A stretch of DNA of 64,000 nucleotides from Alistipes sp. ZOR0009 (GTDB lineage Bacteria > Bacteroidota > Bacteroidia > Bacteroidales > ZOR0009): assembly GCF_000798815.1 (NCBI RefSeq), contig NZ_JTLD01000021.1, positions 25,016-89,015 of the forward strand. Reading direction: 5' to 3'. The notes below the pieces were generated by a model. The model was not told the origin of the DNA. It searched no databases and was given only the letters and a program-made list of their open reading frames with translations. Below are positions 26,585 through 34,736 of the stretch, piece by piece (the stretch's first letter is position 1; every line of letters begins with the position of its first letter). The position numbers and the translations under genes are program-made.

Positions 26585-27448
26585 CTATGTGTTTTTGTTG
26601 TTGAAGAGAATTGTGACAGAAACTTGGGGCGAATATCCAAGGATATTATGCTTGGTTACGGCAAAATCAAATGTTAAAAAGTTGGTTGAATATCCAACTC
26701 CAATGCTAAGGATGTTCGGGGATGATCTAAACCCAGATCGGGCGTGTAGTCTTTTTAAAATATCCCATTCTATACCGGTGTGAATGGACGCTTTTTTATT
26801 AGTTTGATTTTCTATATCTGAGAAAATGGATATTCCCCAAGGTGACATGTAGGATATCCCTATTGCTAATGAAGCGGGGAGAGGTTCTTTAACTTCATTC
26901 CCAATAGACTCGTTTGTTGGATTTACAATGTGTATGCCAACCAGTAGTTCCTTGCTGATTTGTGCGTTTATCCCAACTTCGCCTGTAAAAGCCGCTACCG
27001 AACCGTAATTTTCGGTAACCTGAATATAGTGGTAGCAAAGTTTCCCTCCAAATGAAACTCCTTTCCAAATTTTCTTTCCGAAAGCAAGGGATGCAACCCC
27101 TTGGTTGTAGGAGGTGATTCCAAATCGGGAAATATACAATCCTACATTAAGGAACTTAGAGGCGTAGGTTCCTCCAATGGTAGTTTGATTGAGCTCTTTT
27201 ATTAAGTAGGAATTTTCATAAAAGATTCCGGCTTGAAAGGTGGCATTTGAAAAAGTGAGGTTGGCTGGATTGTTCAGTGATGACCAAAAATCTGTAAGAG
27301 CAACATAGCTGCTTCCAAGGGCATTAGATCGGCTTCCTTTGGGAGTTATTTCTTCTACTTGTTGAGCTAAGGAACGGCTGGGAAAAAGAAAAAGAATGGA
27401 TATCGAAAAAATACAGTAGATTCTCGATATGCCATTCTTTCGGTTCAT
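26585..27448 (-). CDS. PorV/PorQ-like outer-membrane beta-barrel protein
   Basis: A 287-residue outer-membrane protein. After a signal peptide ending near LAQQ it has the pattern GSRSNALGSSYVALTDFWSSLNNPANL, which resembles the opening of PorV/PorQ (UPF0164, FadL-like) barrels. Regular strands follow (VGLYISRFGITSYNQG, GGKLCYHYIQVTEN, SIGVGYSTNFLTFDFAV), with final strand QVSVTILF. PorV and PorQ are accessory parts of type IX secretion in this phylum, but no other Por gene is next to it, so a link with secretion is only possible. It lies 6 bp after purE and abuts the HhH-barrel gene. Confidence 0.75.
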   Translation of the reverse strand: MNRKNGISRIYCIFSISILFLFPSRSLAQQVEEITPKGSRSNALGSSYVALTDFWSSLNNPANLTFSNATFQAGIFYENSYLIKELNQTTIGGTYASKFLNVGLYISRFGITSYNQGVASLAFGKKIWKGVSFGGKLCYHYIQVTENYGSVAAFTGEVGINAQISKELLVGIHIVNPTNESIGNEVKEPLPASLAIGISYMSPWGISIFSDIENQTNKKASIHTGIEWDILKRLHARSGFRSSPNILSIGVGYSTNFLTFDFAVTKHNILGYSPQVSVTILFNNKNT

Positions 27449-27454
27449 TTATGT

Positions 27455-27967
27455 TTAATTTGTCTTGTATTCGTATTTGATTTCGGCAAGCTCTTTATTT
27501 GCTGCACTGATTTTTTTTGCTAAATCGGCTTTGAAAGCCTTAATTTTTTCAAAAATATCAGGCTCTCCAGTGCCAATGATCTGAGTTGCCAGAATAGCCG
27601 CATTTTTTGCTCCATCTAAAGCTACGGTTGCAACAGGAATTCCTGCAGGCATTTGTAGTATTGAAAGTATAGAGTCCCAGCCATCTATGGAGTTTGATGA
27701 GTTGACTGGCACGCCAATTACTGGTAGTGGAGTAAGTGCTGCAACAACTCCAGGGAGGTGGGCAGCACCGCCTGCTCCAGCAATAATCACCTTAACACCG
27801 CGAGTGTGCGCATTCTTTGCAAAATCAAGCACCATTTCGGGTACGCGATGGGCTGATAAGGCGTTGATTTCAAAAGGAATGTGCATTTCGTTTAAGAACT
27901 TTGCAGCGTCTTCCATTATTTTCATGTCGGAAGTGCTACCCATGATAATGCTAACTTTTGGTTGCAT
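27455..27967 (-). CDS. purE: N5-carboxyaminoimidazole ribonucleotide mutase
   Basis: Converts N5-CAIR to CAIR in purine synthesis. About 170 residues. The signature MGSTSDMKIMEDAAKFLNEM is at the N-terminus, with SAHRVPEMV, AGAGGAAHLPGVVAALT and GVPVNSS following, which form the class I PurE active site. The start MQPKVSIIMG at 27967 is chosen over 28003. It heads a three-gene transcript with two outer-membrane genes of unclear relation and is divergent from hpt. Confidence 0.96.
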   Translation of the reverse strand: MQPKVSIIMGSTSDMKIMEDAAKFLNEMHIPFEINALSAHRVPEMVLDFAKNAHTRGVKVIIAGAGGAAHLPGVVAALTPLPVIGVPVNSSNSIDGWDSILSILQMPAGIPVATVALDGAKNAAILATQIIGTGEPDIFEKIKAFKADLAKKISAANKELAEIKYEYKTN

Positions 27968-28046
27968 AAAGCGAACTTGAGGGATTAAATTAAAATTGAA
28001 CAAATATTCTTACCTTCGCAAGATACTTAAAATTTCAACTCCAACT

Positions 28047-28589
28047 ATGGAACGTATTAAACTTCATGACAAGGTTTTCGAAGTTTCTATTCCTTCAGAA
28101 AAAATACAAGAGGCTGTAAGAAAGGTTGCCGAGCAGATTAGTCGTGATTACAATGGGGACGATTGTCCTGTTTTCTTGAGCGTGCTGAATGGTTCATTTA
28201 TGTTTACCGCCGACCTGCTAAAGAATATAGAGTTCAACAGCGAGATATCTTTCACTAAGCTTTCATCATACGAAGGAACCTCAACAACGGGCAAGGTGCA
28301 CGAGTTGATCGGTATCACCAAGAGTTTAAAAGATAGGATTGTTATTGTAGTCGAGGATATTATTGATACAGGTACCACGCTTGAAAAGTTGGTGGAAATT
28401 ATAGGCGCACAGCAGCCTCGTGAAGTCAAAATAGCAACGTTCCTATTTAAGCCTGAGGCTTATAAGAAGGATGTCAAAATTGACTACATAGGAATGGAAA
28501 TTCCCAATGACTTTATTGTAGGTTACGGCTTGGATTATCAAGAACTTGGTCGTAATTACAAGGACATTTACACGCTAGTATCAGAATAA
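28047..28589 (+). CDS. hpt: Hypoxanthine phosphoribosyltransferase
   Basis: Salvages hypoxanthine and guanine with PRPP. About 180 residues. The PRPP-binding motif VVEDIIDTGTTLEKL is near residue 100, the metal/substrate region FLSVLNGSFMFTADL near 45, and IPNDFIVGYGLDY near the C-terminus. The start MERIKLHDKVF is chosen over 27996. It opens an hpt-adk-obgE series. Confidence 0.94.
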   Translation: MERIKLHDKVFEVSIPSEKIQEAVRKVAEQISRDYNGDDCPVFLSVLNGSFMFTADLLKNIEFNSEISFTKLSSYEGTSTTGKVHELIGITKSLKDRIVIVVEDIIDTGTTLEKLVEIIGAQQPREVKIATFLFKPEAYKKDVKIDYIGMEIPNDFIVGYGLDYQELGRNYKDIYTLVSE

Positions 28590-28618
28590 CTTTAAAATAG
28601 TTTCGGCTTCTAATTATC

Positions 28619-29197
28619 ATGTTAAATATTGTACTCTTTGGAGCTCCTGGTGCAGGCAAAGGCACGCAGGCCGAGTTGCTCATGAAGGAATATGGACTTT
28701 TGCATCTTTCAACAGGAGAAATGCTTCGCGAAGAGATTGCCAAAGGAACAGCTGCGGGGCAGAAAGCAAAGGCTATAGAGCAGGGGAATTTTGCACCAGA
28801 TGAGGTTGTTATTGAGTTGGTAACTAGTAAGATTTTAGAAAATAGAGATTCTAAAGGTTTTGTTTTTGACGGTTTTCCACGTACGACCTCTCAGGCTGGA
28901 ATCCTAGATTCCATTTTAGAATCGGTAGATTCTAATGTAACCATGATGATTTCGTTGGAGGTCGATCAGAAGGTGCTTGCAGAGCGACTTTTGAAACGTG
29001 GAGAGGAAGAAAATCGATTGGATGATAGGAATATCAGCATAATTGAGAAACGGATTGGAATTTATCACGAGCGAACAGAGGTTGTGATGGATTACTACAA
29101 GCAGGCCGGAAAGTTTTATCCGGTCTCCGGAGAGGGGACATTAGATGAGATCCTCAATCGGATTAAGGAACAAGTAATTGTGGCTACTCAGAAGTAG
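28619..29197 (+). CDS. adk: Adenylate kinase
   Basis: Interconverts ATP + AMP and 2 ADP. The P-loop GAPGAGKGTQ is at residues 7-16, the AMP-binding STGEMLREEI follows, and FDGFPRTTSQ is near residue 85. The LID region (KRGEEENRLDDRN) is short and has no zinc cysteines. The 192-residue length is typical of Bacteroidota Adk. It lies 29 bp after hpt. Confidence 0.97.
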   Translation: MLNIVLFGAPGAGKGTQAELLMKEYGLLHLSTGEMLREEIAKGTAAGQKAKAIEQGNFAPDEVVIELVTSKILENRDSKGFVFDGFPRTTSQAGILDSILESVDSNVTMMISLEVDQKVLAERLLKRGEEENRLDDRNISIIEKRIGIYHERTEVVMDYYKQAGKFYPVSGEGTLDEILNRIKEQVIVATQK

Positions 29198-29233
29198 CTT
29201 AACGGAACCTAAGTACCAGAGCTGTAATTTTTG

Positions 29234-29241
29234 TACCTTTG
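29234..29241 (+). promoter_or_regulatory. -7 promoter element of obgE
   Basis: TACCTTTG matches TAnnTTTG, 26 bases before the obgE ATG, so obgE may have its own promoter in addition to read-through from hpt-adk. No -33 motif is seen. Confidence 0.5.
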
Positions 29242-29267
29242 CTGCTTAGGTTTGTAATATCAGCATC

Positions 29268-30257
29268 ATGCAATCTAACTTTGTAGATTACGTTAAGGTC
29301 TTTTTACGCTCGGGCAATGGAGGTGCAGGTTCGTCTCACTTTCGTCGAGAGAAGTTTGTGGAGTTCGGTGGTCCCGATGGCGGTGATGGAGGCAAAGGAG
29401 CCAGCATCATCCTGCGTGGTAGTACCCAGCACTGGACGCTTATCCACTTAAAATATCGTAAGCATATTCATGCCGACAATGGAGATTGTGGCCATGGGCA
29501 GCGACGTTCTGGAAAATCCGGTGAGGATATTATTCTTGACGTTCCGCTGGGAACCGTAGCAAAAGATGCTGAAACGGGCGAGATCCTGATGGAAATAACC
29601 GAGGCGGGAGAAGAAAAGGTTATTGCACCTGGTGGGATTGGCGGTTTAGGTAACTGGAACTTTAAAACGGCTACCAATCAGGCTCCGAGATATGCTCAGC
29701 CAGGAATGCCTGGAATCGAAGGATGGTTTATTCTTGAACTGAAAATTCTTGCAGATGTGGGGCTTGTTGGTTTTCCCAATGCCGGTAAGTCAACGCTACT
29801 TTCGTCGATATCTGCGGCTCGACCTAAAATTGCTGATTACGCTTTTACTACCCTAGAGCCAAGTGTTGGTATTGTGGAGTATCGTGATGATCGCTCTTTT
29901 GTAATGGCGGACATTCCGGGTATCATAGAAGGTGCTCATGAAGGACGCGGTTTGGGTCTTCGCTTTTTGCGGCATATTGAACGTAACTCAATGCTACTTT
30001 TCTTGGTTCCTGCTGATAGCAAGGATATTCGTCAAGAGTATGATATACTCGTGAATGAGCTTAAAATGTATAATCCAGAGCTGCTCGACAAGAAGCGCAT
30101 ATTGGCTATTTCTAAGTCGGATATGCTTGATGAGGAGCTGATGAGTGAAATGGAGCAAGATTTGCCGAATATCCCTCATATATTCATAAGTTCTGTGGTT
30201 GGATATCATATGATGGAACTTAAAGATATGATTTGGAATGAACTAAATACAGATTAG
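29268..30257 (+). CDS. obgE: GTPase Obg
   Basis: An essential ribosome-associated GTPase. The glycine-rich Obg fold ([31 protein letters not shown]) covers residues 10-155, and the G domain begins at [11 protein letters not shown] near 167 with the switch [10 protein letters not shown]3 [17 protein letters not shown] and G4 SKSD. The 329-residue length lacks the variable C-terminal domain of longer Obg proteins. The PAP2-family gene follows 3 bp after its stop. Confidence 0.97.
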   Translation: MQSNFVDYVKVFLRSGNGGAGSSHFRREKFVEFGGPDGGDGGKGASIILRGSTQHWTLIHLKYRKHIHADNGDCGHGQRRSGKSGEDIILDVPLGTVAKDAETGEILMEITEAGEEKVIAPGGIGGLGNWNFKTATNQAPRYAQPGMPGIEGWFILELKILADVGLVGFPNAGKSTLLSSISAARPKIADYAFTTLEPSVGIVEYRDDRSFVMADIPGIIEGAHEGRGLGLRFLRHIERNSMLLFLVPADSKDIRQEYDILVNELKMYNPELLDKKRILAISKSDMLDEELMSEMEQDLPNIPHIFISSVVGYHMMELKDMIWNELNTD

Positions 30258-30260
30258 AAA

Positions 30261-30842
30261 ATGGAATGGCTGCTTGGAATTGATACGAAGATACTTTATT
30301 TTATAAATGGACTTAATACTCCTTTTCTGGATGAGGTTATGTGGATAATATCAAAGCCGATGCTATCCATTCCTATCTACTTGTTTTTTATTTACCTGTT
30401 TTATACGCTCGATGGGAAGAACTTCTGGAAACCTCTTTTAGCCGTTGTTTTGGTGGTTACTTTGGCTGATAGAATATCGGTAGAGTGCTTTAAAGATGTT
30501 GTTTGCCGGCTGCGTCCGAGCCATACAGAAGGTATTTTAGAAAATCTGCACTTCTACGTTAAATCCAACGGGCAGGCGTATCAGGGAGGACTTTACGGTT
30601 TTGTATCGTCTCATGCTGCCAATACCTTTGGAGTTGCCGTATTTATGATGCTGTATGCAAAGCGAAAGTACGTTACTGCAATCGCACTTGTTTGGGCTTC
30701 TGTAGTCTCTTTGAGTCGTGTGTATCTTGGGGTTCATTTTCCAACTGATATTTTGGCCGGTGGAGCGTTGGGTGCTCTACTTGGTTGGTTCGTTTTTTGG
30801 GGCTATAAAAAGCTGTCTAAGAAATATGGCTGGGTGAACTAA
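30261..30842 (+). CDS. PAP2-family membrane phosphatase
   Basis: A 193-residue inner-membrane protein with about five helices. All three parts of the acid phosphatase motif are present: KDVVCRLRPSH near 74, SSHAANTF near 115 and SRVYLGVHFPTD near 153. Such enzymes remove phosphate from undecaprenyl diphosphate, phosphatidylglycerophosphate or related lipids; the sequence does not decide which. It is coupled to obgE (3-bp gap), and its last codons form half of the terminator. Confidence 0.88.
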   Translation: MEWLLGIDTKILYFINGLNTPFLDEVMWIISKPMLSIPIYLFFIYLFYTLDGKNFWKPLLAVVLVVTLADRISVECFKDVVCRLRPSHTEGILENLHFYVKSNGQAYQGGLYGFVSSHAANTFGVAVFMMLYAKRKYVTAIALVWASVVSLSRVYLGVHFPTDILAGGALGALLGWFVFWGYKKLSKKYGWVN

Positions 30843-30856
30843 GCCCAGCCTTTTTT
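30828..30856 (+). terminator. Rho-independent terminator after the PAP2 gene
   Basis: GGCTGGG pairs with CCCAGCC, followed by TTTTTT. The left arm is inside the last codons of the gene, and the stop lies in the loop. Confidence 0.85.
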
Positions 30857-30878
30857 GTTTGATGCTAAAATTGTAGTT

Positions 30879-31835
30879 ATGATATGTATCAACTTAGCAT
30901 CAACTAACCCATATTTTAATCTGGCTGCCGAGGAATATCTGCTAAAAAACTATACAGATGATGTGTTGATGATCTGGCAGAGCGTTCCTTCCGTTATTGT
31001 AGGGAAGCATCAGAATATGATGGCCGAAATAAACTATCCCTACATTCTTAAGAATGGTATTCCTGTAATTCGACGCCTTTCTGGTGGAGGTACCGTATTT
31101 CACGACCTCGGTAATGTAAACTTTACGTATATAGCTAATGGCAAAGAGGGGCATATTGTCGATTTTAAGCGCTTCACTCAGCCAATCGTCGACTTTTTAA
31201 ATTCGTATAAGGTACCTGCCGTTTTATCGGGGCGTAACGATATTTTGGTCGATGGGCTTAAATTTTCGGGGAATGCTGAGCACGTTTATAAGCAGCGGGT
31301 TCTACATCACGGAACAATTCTTTTTTCGTCGAACCTCGAAATGTTAAAGCAGGGTATAACTCGTGTTGGAGGTGTATATTCTGATAGCTCTGTAAAAAGT
31401 TTTAGAAGTAAGGTGGCAAACCTTGCTCCTTATTTTCGACCTCAGATAGATGTAGATACTTTCCGATCGTTGCTTTTCTCGTACCTAAAGGAAAGGCATT
31501 TTAGCGATAGCCACTTTTTTAGTGATGTAGAGATGGTGCAAATTCAGAGGCTGGCGGATGAAAAGTATAGTACATGGGAGTGGAATTTTGGCTATTCACC
31601 CGACTATTCATTCAATTCTGGAGATGGTTCTTTGATGAAAATCCATTTTTTTGTAAAAAAAGGGCGCATCGACGATATTAAAATCAGCAGTTCTGATGCT
31701 AATTTTTCGGATGTAATAATAGAGAGCTTGCGCGGCCTACCTCACGATGATTTCAAATCAATATCCCAAATTCTTGTTTCAAATTGTAATGATGGCTTGA
31801 AAGAATCCGATATAATAGCAGATTGGATTTACTAG
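30879..31835 (+). CDS. lplA: Lipoate-protein ligase A
   Basis: Activates free lipoate with ATP and attaches it to lipoyl domains (scavenging). About 318 residues. The catalytic domain shows FNLAAEEYLL, the lipoyl-adenylate region SVIVGKHQN, and RRLSGGGTVFHDLGNVNFTY near 70; the C-terminal accessory domain (about 240-318) is present, as in bacterial LplA. The start MICINLAS at 30879 is chosen over a TTG at 30855 that lies in the preceding terminator. Together with lipA/lipB it gives both salvage and synthesis of lipoate. Confidence 0.94.
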   Translation: MICINLASTNPYFNLAAEEYLLKNYTDDVLMIWQSVPSVIVGKHQNMMAEINYPYILKNGIPVIRRLSGGGTVFHDLGNVNFTYIANGKEGHIVDFKRFTQPIVDFLNSYKVPAVLSGRNDILVDGLKFSGNAEHVYKQRVLHHGTILFSSNLEMLKQGITRVGGVYSDSSVKSFRSKVANLAPYFRPQIDVDTFRSLLFSYLKERHFSDSHFFSDVEMVQIQRLADEKYSTWEWNFGYSPDYSFNSGDGSLMKIHFFVKKGRIDDIKISSSDANFSDVIIESLRGLPHDDFKSISQILVSNCNDGLKESDIIADWIY

Positions 31836-32137
31836 TTTGACTTTTTTGTTAAGTGAAAGTTTGCTGCTTGTGATGTTAAATCACTTATATTTAACGTAAT
31901 TCTGAAGTGATGTTAGAATAATATTTTATATTTTGTTAATCGAATTTATCTATTAGTTAGTAGTACATATGATCCAAGCCATGCATTCCCTATGGCTTGC
32001 CTACAGTGCACCATTGATATTGAACACTACACTTAGCAGCTCCCGACAAAAGCTGTTAGCATGATGGAATAAAGCCTCAACGTTGTCTACAAGAGGAAAA
32101 TATATATACCAGATGTAGAATTAAAAATTGTGGTAGT
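31836..32137. other. Long leader region of the glucan operon
   Basis: No reading frame is seen. It contains a probable promoter at 31860-31893, an inverted repeat GTTAAAT/ATTTAAC (31875-31881, 31889-31895) overlapping it, a hairpin AAGCCAT/ATGGCTT (31976-31982, 31992-31998) and a weaker one around AGCAGCT/AGCTGTT near 32035-32060. If the promoter is right, the operon has a structured leader of about 240 bases. Confidence 0.5.
31860..31893 (+). promoter_or_regulatory. Possible promoter of the glucan operon
   Basis: TTTG (31860-31863), a 22-base spacer and TATATTTA (31886-31893), one mismatch from TAnnTTTG. The -7 part overlaps a 7-bp inverted repeat that could be an operator. Confidence 0.4.
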
Positions 32138-33415
32138 ATGAAGGTGTTAATGTTCGGGTGGGAATTTCCTCCACATATCACAGGAGGACTAGGTACTGCC
32201 TGTTATGGAATGACTAGGAGCCTTTCACGTAAGAACGTGGAGACAATTTTTGTAGTTCCTAAGGTTTATGGTGACGAGGATAAAGACGCTGCACGTATTA
32301 TAGGTGCCGATGGTTATCAAATTAGCGAGCAGATTTTGGATAAAGAATTCCGGGAAAAGGTTTTAAAAATTAGTATTGATTCCAATCTTATTCCTTACGT
32401 ATATCCAGATGGACCTGTTTTTACAGAACAGCAAGATTTGGAAGTAAAGCTCAATGCTATTCGGGATCAAGCCTCCTCTTTCCACTTTTCGGGGACTTAT
32501 GGTGCTAACTTATATGAGGAGGTGAATCGTTTTGCTTTTATTGCAGGGATCATTGGTGCTGAATATAAATTTGATGTTATCCATGCTCACGATTGGTTAA
32601 CATTTCAGGCAGGTGTTGCTGCCAAGCACATATCCGGAAAACCGCTCATAGTGCATGTTCATGCAACAGAATTCGATCGTTCGGGAGAGAATGTAAACAA
32701 GCATGTTTTTTCGATTGAAAAGTTGGGTATGACAGAAGCCGACATGGTGGTTTGTGTCAGTAACCTCACCCGTAATATTGTAATTAGCCGTTACGGTATT
32801 AATCCCAAAAAAGTAAAGGTGGTGCATAATGGTGTCGATTTTAAGCCGAGTAAGCTCTCCATGGTCGAAAAGCAAAAAACGGTACCAGAAAAGGTCGTAA
32901 CCTTTATGGGGCGGATAACCTACCAAAAAGGGCCTGACTATTTTGTGGAAGCGGCCTATAAAATTCTAGAGAGAACTTCTAATGTTCGGTTTGTTATGGC
33001 AGGCGATGGCGATATGCTTAAGCATTGCATTATGCGTGTTGGTAAGCTGCGCATGGGCGATAAGTTTCACTTTACTGGTTTTTTAAAAGGATCAGATGTT
33101 GAGCGAATGTTGGCTAATACAGACGTATTTGTAATGCCATCGGTTTCGGAACCTTTTGGTATTGCACCCCTCGAAGCAATGCGATCAAAAGTTCCTGTTA
33201 TAATTTCCAAACAATCTGGGGTTTCAGAGGTTTTAGATTATGCATTAAAGGTTGATTTCTGGGATGTCGATGCTTTGGCTGATGCAATTTATGGATTGGT
33301 AACCTATCCTGCTCTATCACAACTTCTGAAGCAAGAAGGCTACCTTGAAGCTTCAGATTTGAAGTGGGATAAGGTTGCAGACAACTTAATTCGTTGCTAC
33401 AAAGCTTTAGTATAA
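32138..33415 (+). CDS. Glycogen synthase-like glycosyltransferase (GT4/GT5 type)
   Basis: A 425-residue GT-B glycosyltransferase. The N-terminus MKVLMFGWEFPPHITGGLGTA carries the nucleotide-sugar-binding GGLG, then DVIHAHDWLTFQAGV, KVVHNGVDF, the start of the C-terminal domain at FMGRITYQKGPDYF, and the catalytic E-x7-E in SVSEPFGIAPLEAM. The pattern fits bacterial GT4/GT5 glucan synthases; the donor is not readable. It opens an operon with a GH57 enzyme and a glucan synthase/phosphorylase fusion, which supports a role in storage glucan. Confidence 0.88.
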   Translation: MKVLMFGWEFPPHITGGLGTACYGMTRSLSRKNVETIFVVPKVYGDEDKDAARIIGADGYQISEQILDKEFREKVLKISIDSNLIPYVYPDGPVFTEQQDLEVKLNAIRDQASSFHFSGTYGANLYEEVNRFAFIAGIIGAEYKFDVIHAHDWLTFQAGVAAKHISGKPLIVHVHATEFDRSGENVNKHVFSIEKLGMTEADMVVCVSNLTRNIVISRYGINPKKVKVVHNGVDFKPSKLSMVEKQKTVPEKVVTFMGRITYQKGPDYFVEAAYKILERTSNVRFVMAGDGDMLKHCIMRVGKLRMGDKFHFTGFLKGSDVERMLANTDVFVMPSVSEPFGIAPLEAMRSKVPVIISKQSGVSEVLDYALKVDFWDVDALADAIYGLVTYPALSQLLKQEGYLEASDLKWDKVADNLIRCYKALV

Positions 33416-33443
33416 CATTCTTCCATTTTTTTAATCACTGATA

Positions 33444-34724
33444 ATGAAAAATATTTGCTTTTACTTTCAGGTTCATCAGCCTTTTCGGTTAAAACGGTAT
33501 AGGTTTTTTGATATTGGTAAGGATGTCAGCTACTTTGACGACTCTGCAAACAGGAGTATAATGAACAAGGTTGCAGAGAAATGCTATTTGCCAATGAATT
33601 TGCTGCTGCTTAAGCTAATCAAAAAGCATAAGGGTGAATTTAAGGTTGCATTTTCTATTTCTGGAACTGCTATCGAGCAGATGGAATTGTATGCACCAAA
33701 AGTTTTGGATTCGTTTAAAGAGCTTGCTAAAACTGGATGCGTTGAGTTTTTGGCTGAGACATACTACCACTCCTTATCTTCTATATCGGATACTGAAGTT
33801 TTCGAAGATCAGGTTCTTAAGCATAAGCAAAAAGTTGAGTTCCTGTTTGGGCAAGTGCCAACGGTATTTCGCAATACGGAGCTCATTTACTCCGACTTAA
33901 TTGGTGCAAGGGTTGGCAAAATGGGCTTTAAGGGGATGCTGGCCGAAGGGGTAGATGGCATCTTAGGAAAAAGAAGCCCCAACGTACTTTATGTAAATCC
34001 CTTTATGCCTTCACTGAAGCTGCTGCTCCGGAACTATCGCTTAAGCGATGACATCGCCTTCCGCTTTTCGAATCAAGGATGGGCTGAGTGGCCTTTAACT
34101 GTAGAGAAATATTTGAAATGGTTGAAGGAGACGGCTATAACCGACCAGGTTGTTAACATCTTTATGGATTACGAAACGTTTGGAGAACATCAGTGGGCGT
34201 CAACCGGCATTTTTAATTTTATGGAGATGTTGCCCGCCGCAATACTTAAATCTAAGGAATTCAATTTTGCTACTCCATCCGAAATCGTAGAATCTCTCAC
34301 ACCTGTCGATGCCATTAGTGTTCAAACCAATGTTTCGTGGGCTGATGTAGAGCGAGACCTTTCTGCGTGGCTAGGAAATGGGATGCAGGATAATGCTTTT
34401 GAAAAGATATTTTCATTGTCGGCAGCCGTTGATAAGCTTGCTGACGATAGCTTAAAGAGCATTTGGGGAAAGTTGCAGACCAGCGATCATTTTTACTACA
34501 TGTGCATTAAGTGGTTGGCCGATGGTGATGTGCATAAGTATTTCAACCACTACAGTTCTCCTTATGAGGCGTTTATTACCTATATGAATGTGGTAAGTGA
34601 TTTTGAGATGCATGTAAATAGGGGTTTAGAATTACAGAATAAGGTGCAGGTTAGCCTGCAAAAAGATATGGTTGAGGAGAAGAGTTCTGCTCAGCCTACC
34701 GATCCAATGTGTTACTTAGGTTAA
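33444..34724 (+). CDS. Glycoside hydrolase family 57 protein
   Basis: A 426-residue GH57-type enzyme, cytosolic (no signal peptide). The conserved HQP of region 1 is in CFYFQVHQPFR. Later regions include EFLAETYYHSL, FRNTELIYSDL, which fits the nucleophile region, and FMDYETFGEHQW, where the Asp may be the general acid. GH57 members act as alpha-amylases, branching enzymes or glucanotransferases; the activity here cannot be fixed. It lies between two glucan-synthesis genes, 28 bp after the first and 12 bp before the second. Confidence 0.87.
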   Translation: MKNICFYFQVHQPFRLKRYRFFDIGKDVSYFDDSANRSIMNKVAEKCYLPMNLLLLKLIKKHKGEFKVAFSISGTAIEQMELYAPKVLDSFKELAKTGCVEFLAETYYHSLSSISDTEVFEDQVLKHKQKVEFLFGQVPTVFRNTELIYSDLIGARVGKMGFKGMLAEGVDGILGKRSPNVLYVNPFMPSLKLLLRNYRLSDDIAFRFSNQGWAEWPLTVEKYLKWLKETAITDQVVNIFMDYETFGEHQWASTGIFNFMEMLPAAILKSKEFNFATPSEIVESLTPVDAISVQTNVSWADVERDLSAWLGNGMQDNAFEKIFSLSAAVDKLADDSLKSIWGKLQTSDHFYYMCIKWLADGDVHKYFNHYSSPYEAFITYMNVVSDFEMHVNRGLELQNKVQVSLQKDMVEEKSSAQPTDPMCYLG

Positions 34725-34736
34725 AATGTTTACGAT

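Noticed and set aside
26585..27448. Type IX secretion system locus
   Set aside because: One PorV/PorQ-like barrel is present, but no porK/L/M/N, sov or C-terminal-domain cargo genes are nearby, so a secretion locus cannot be claimed.
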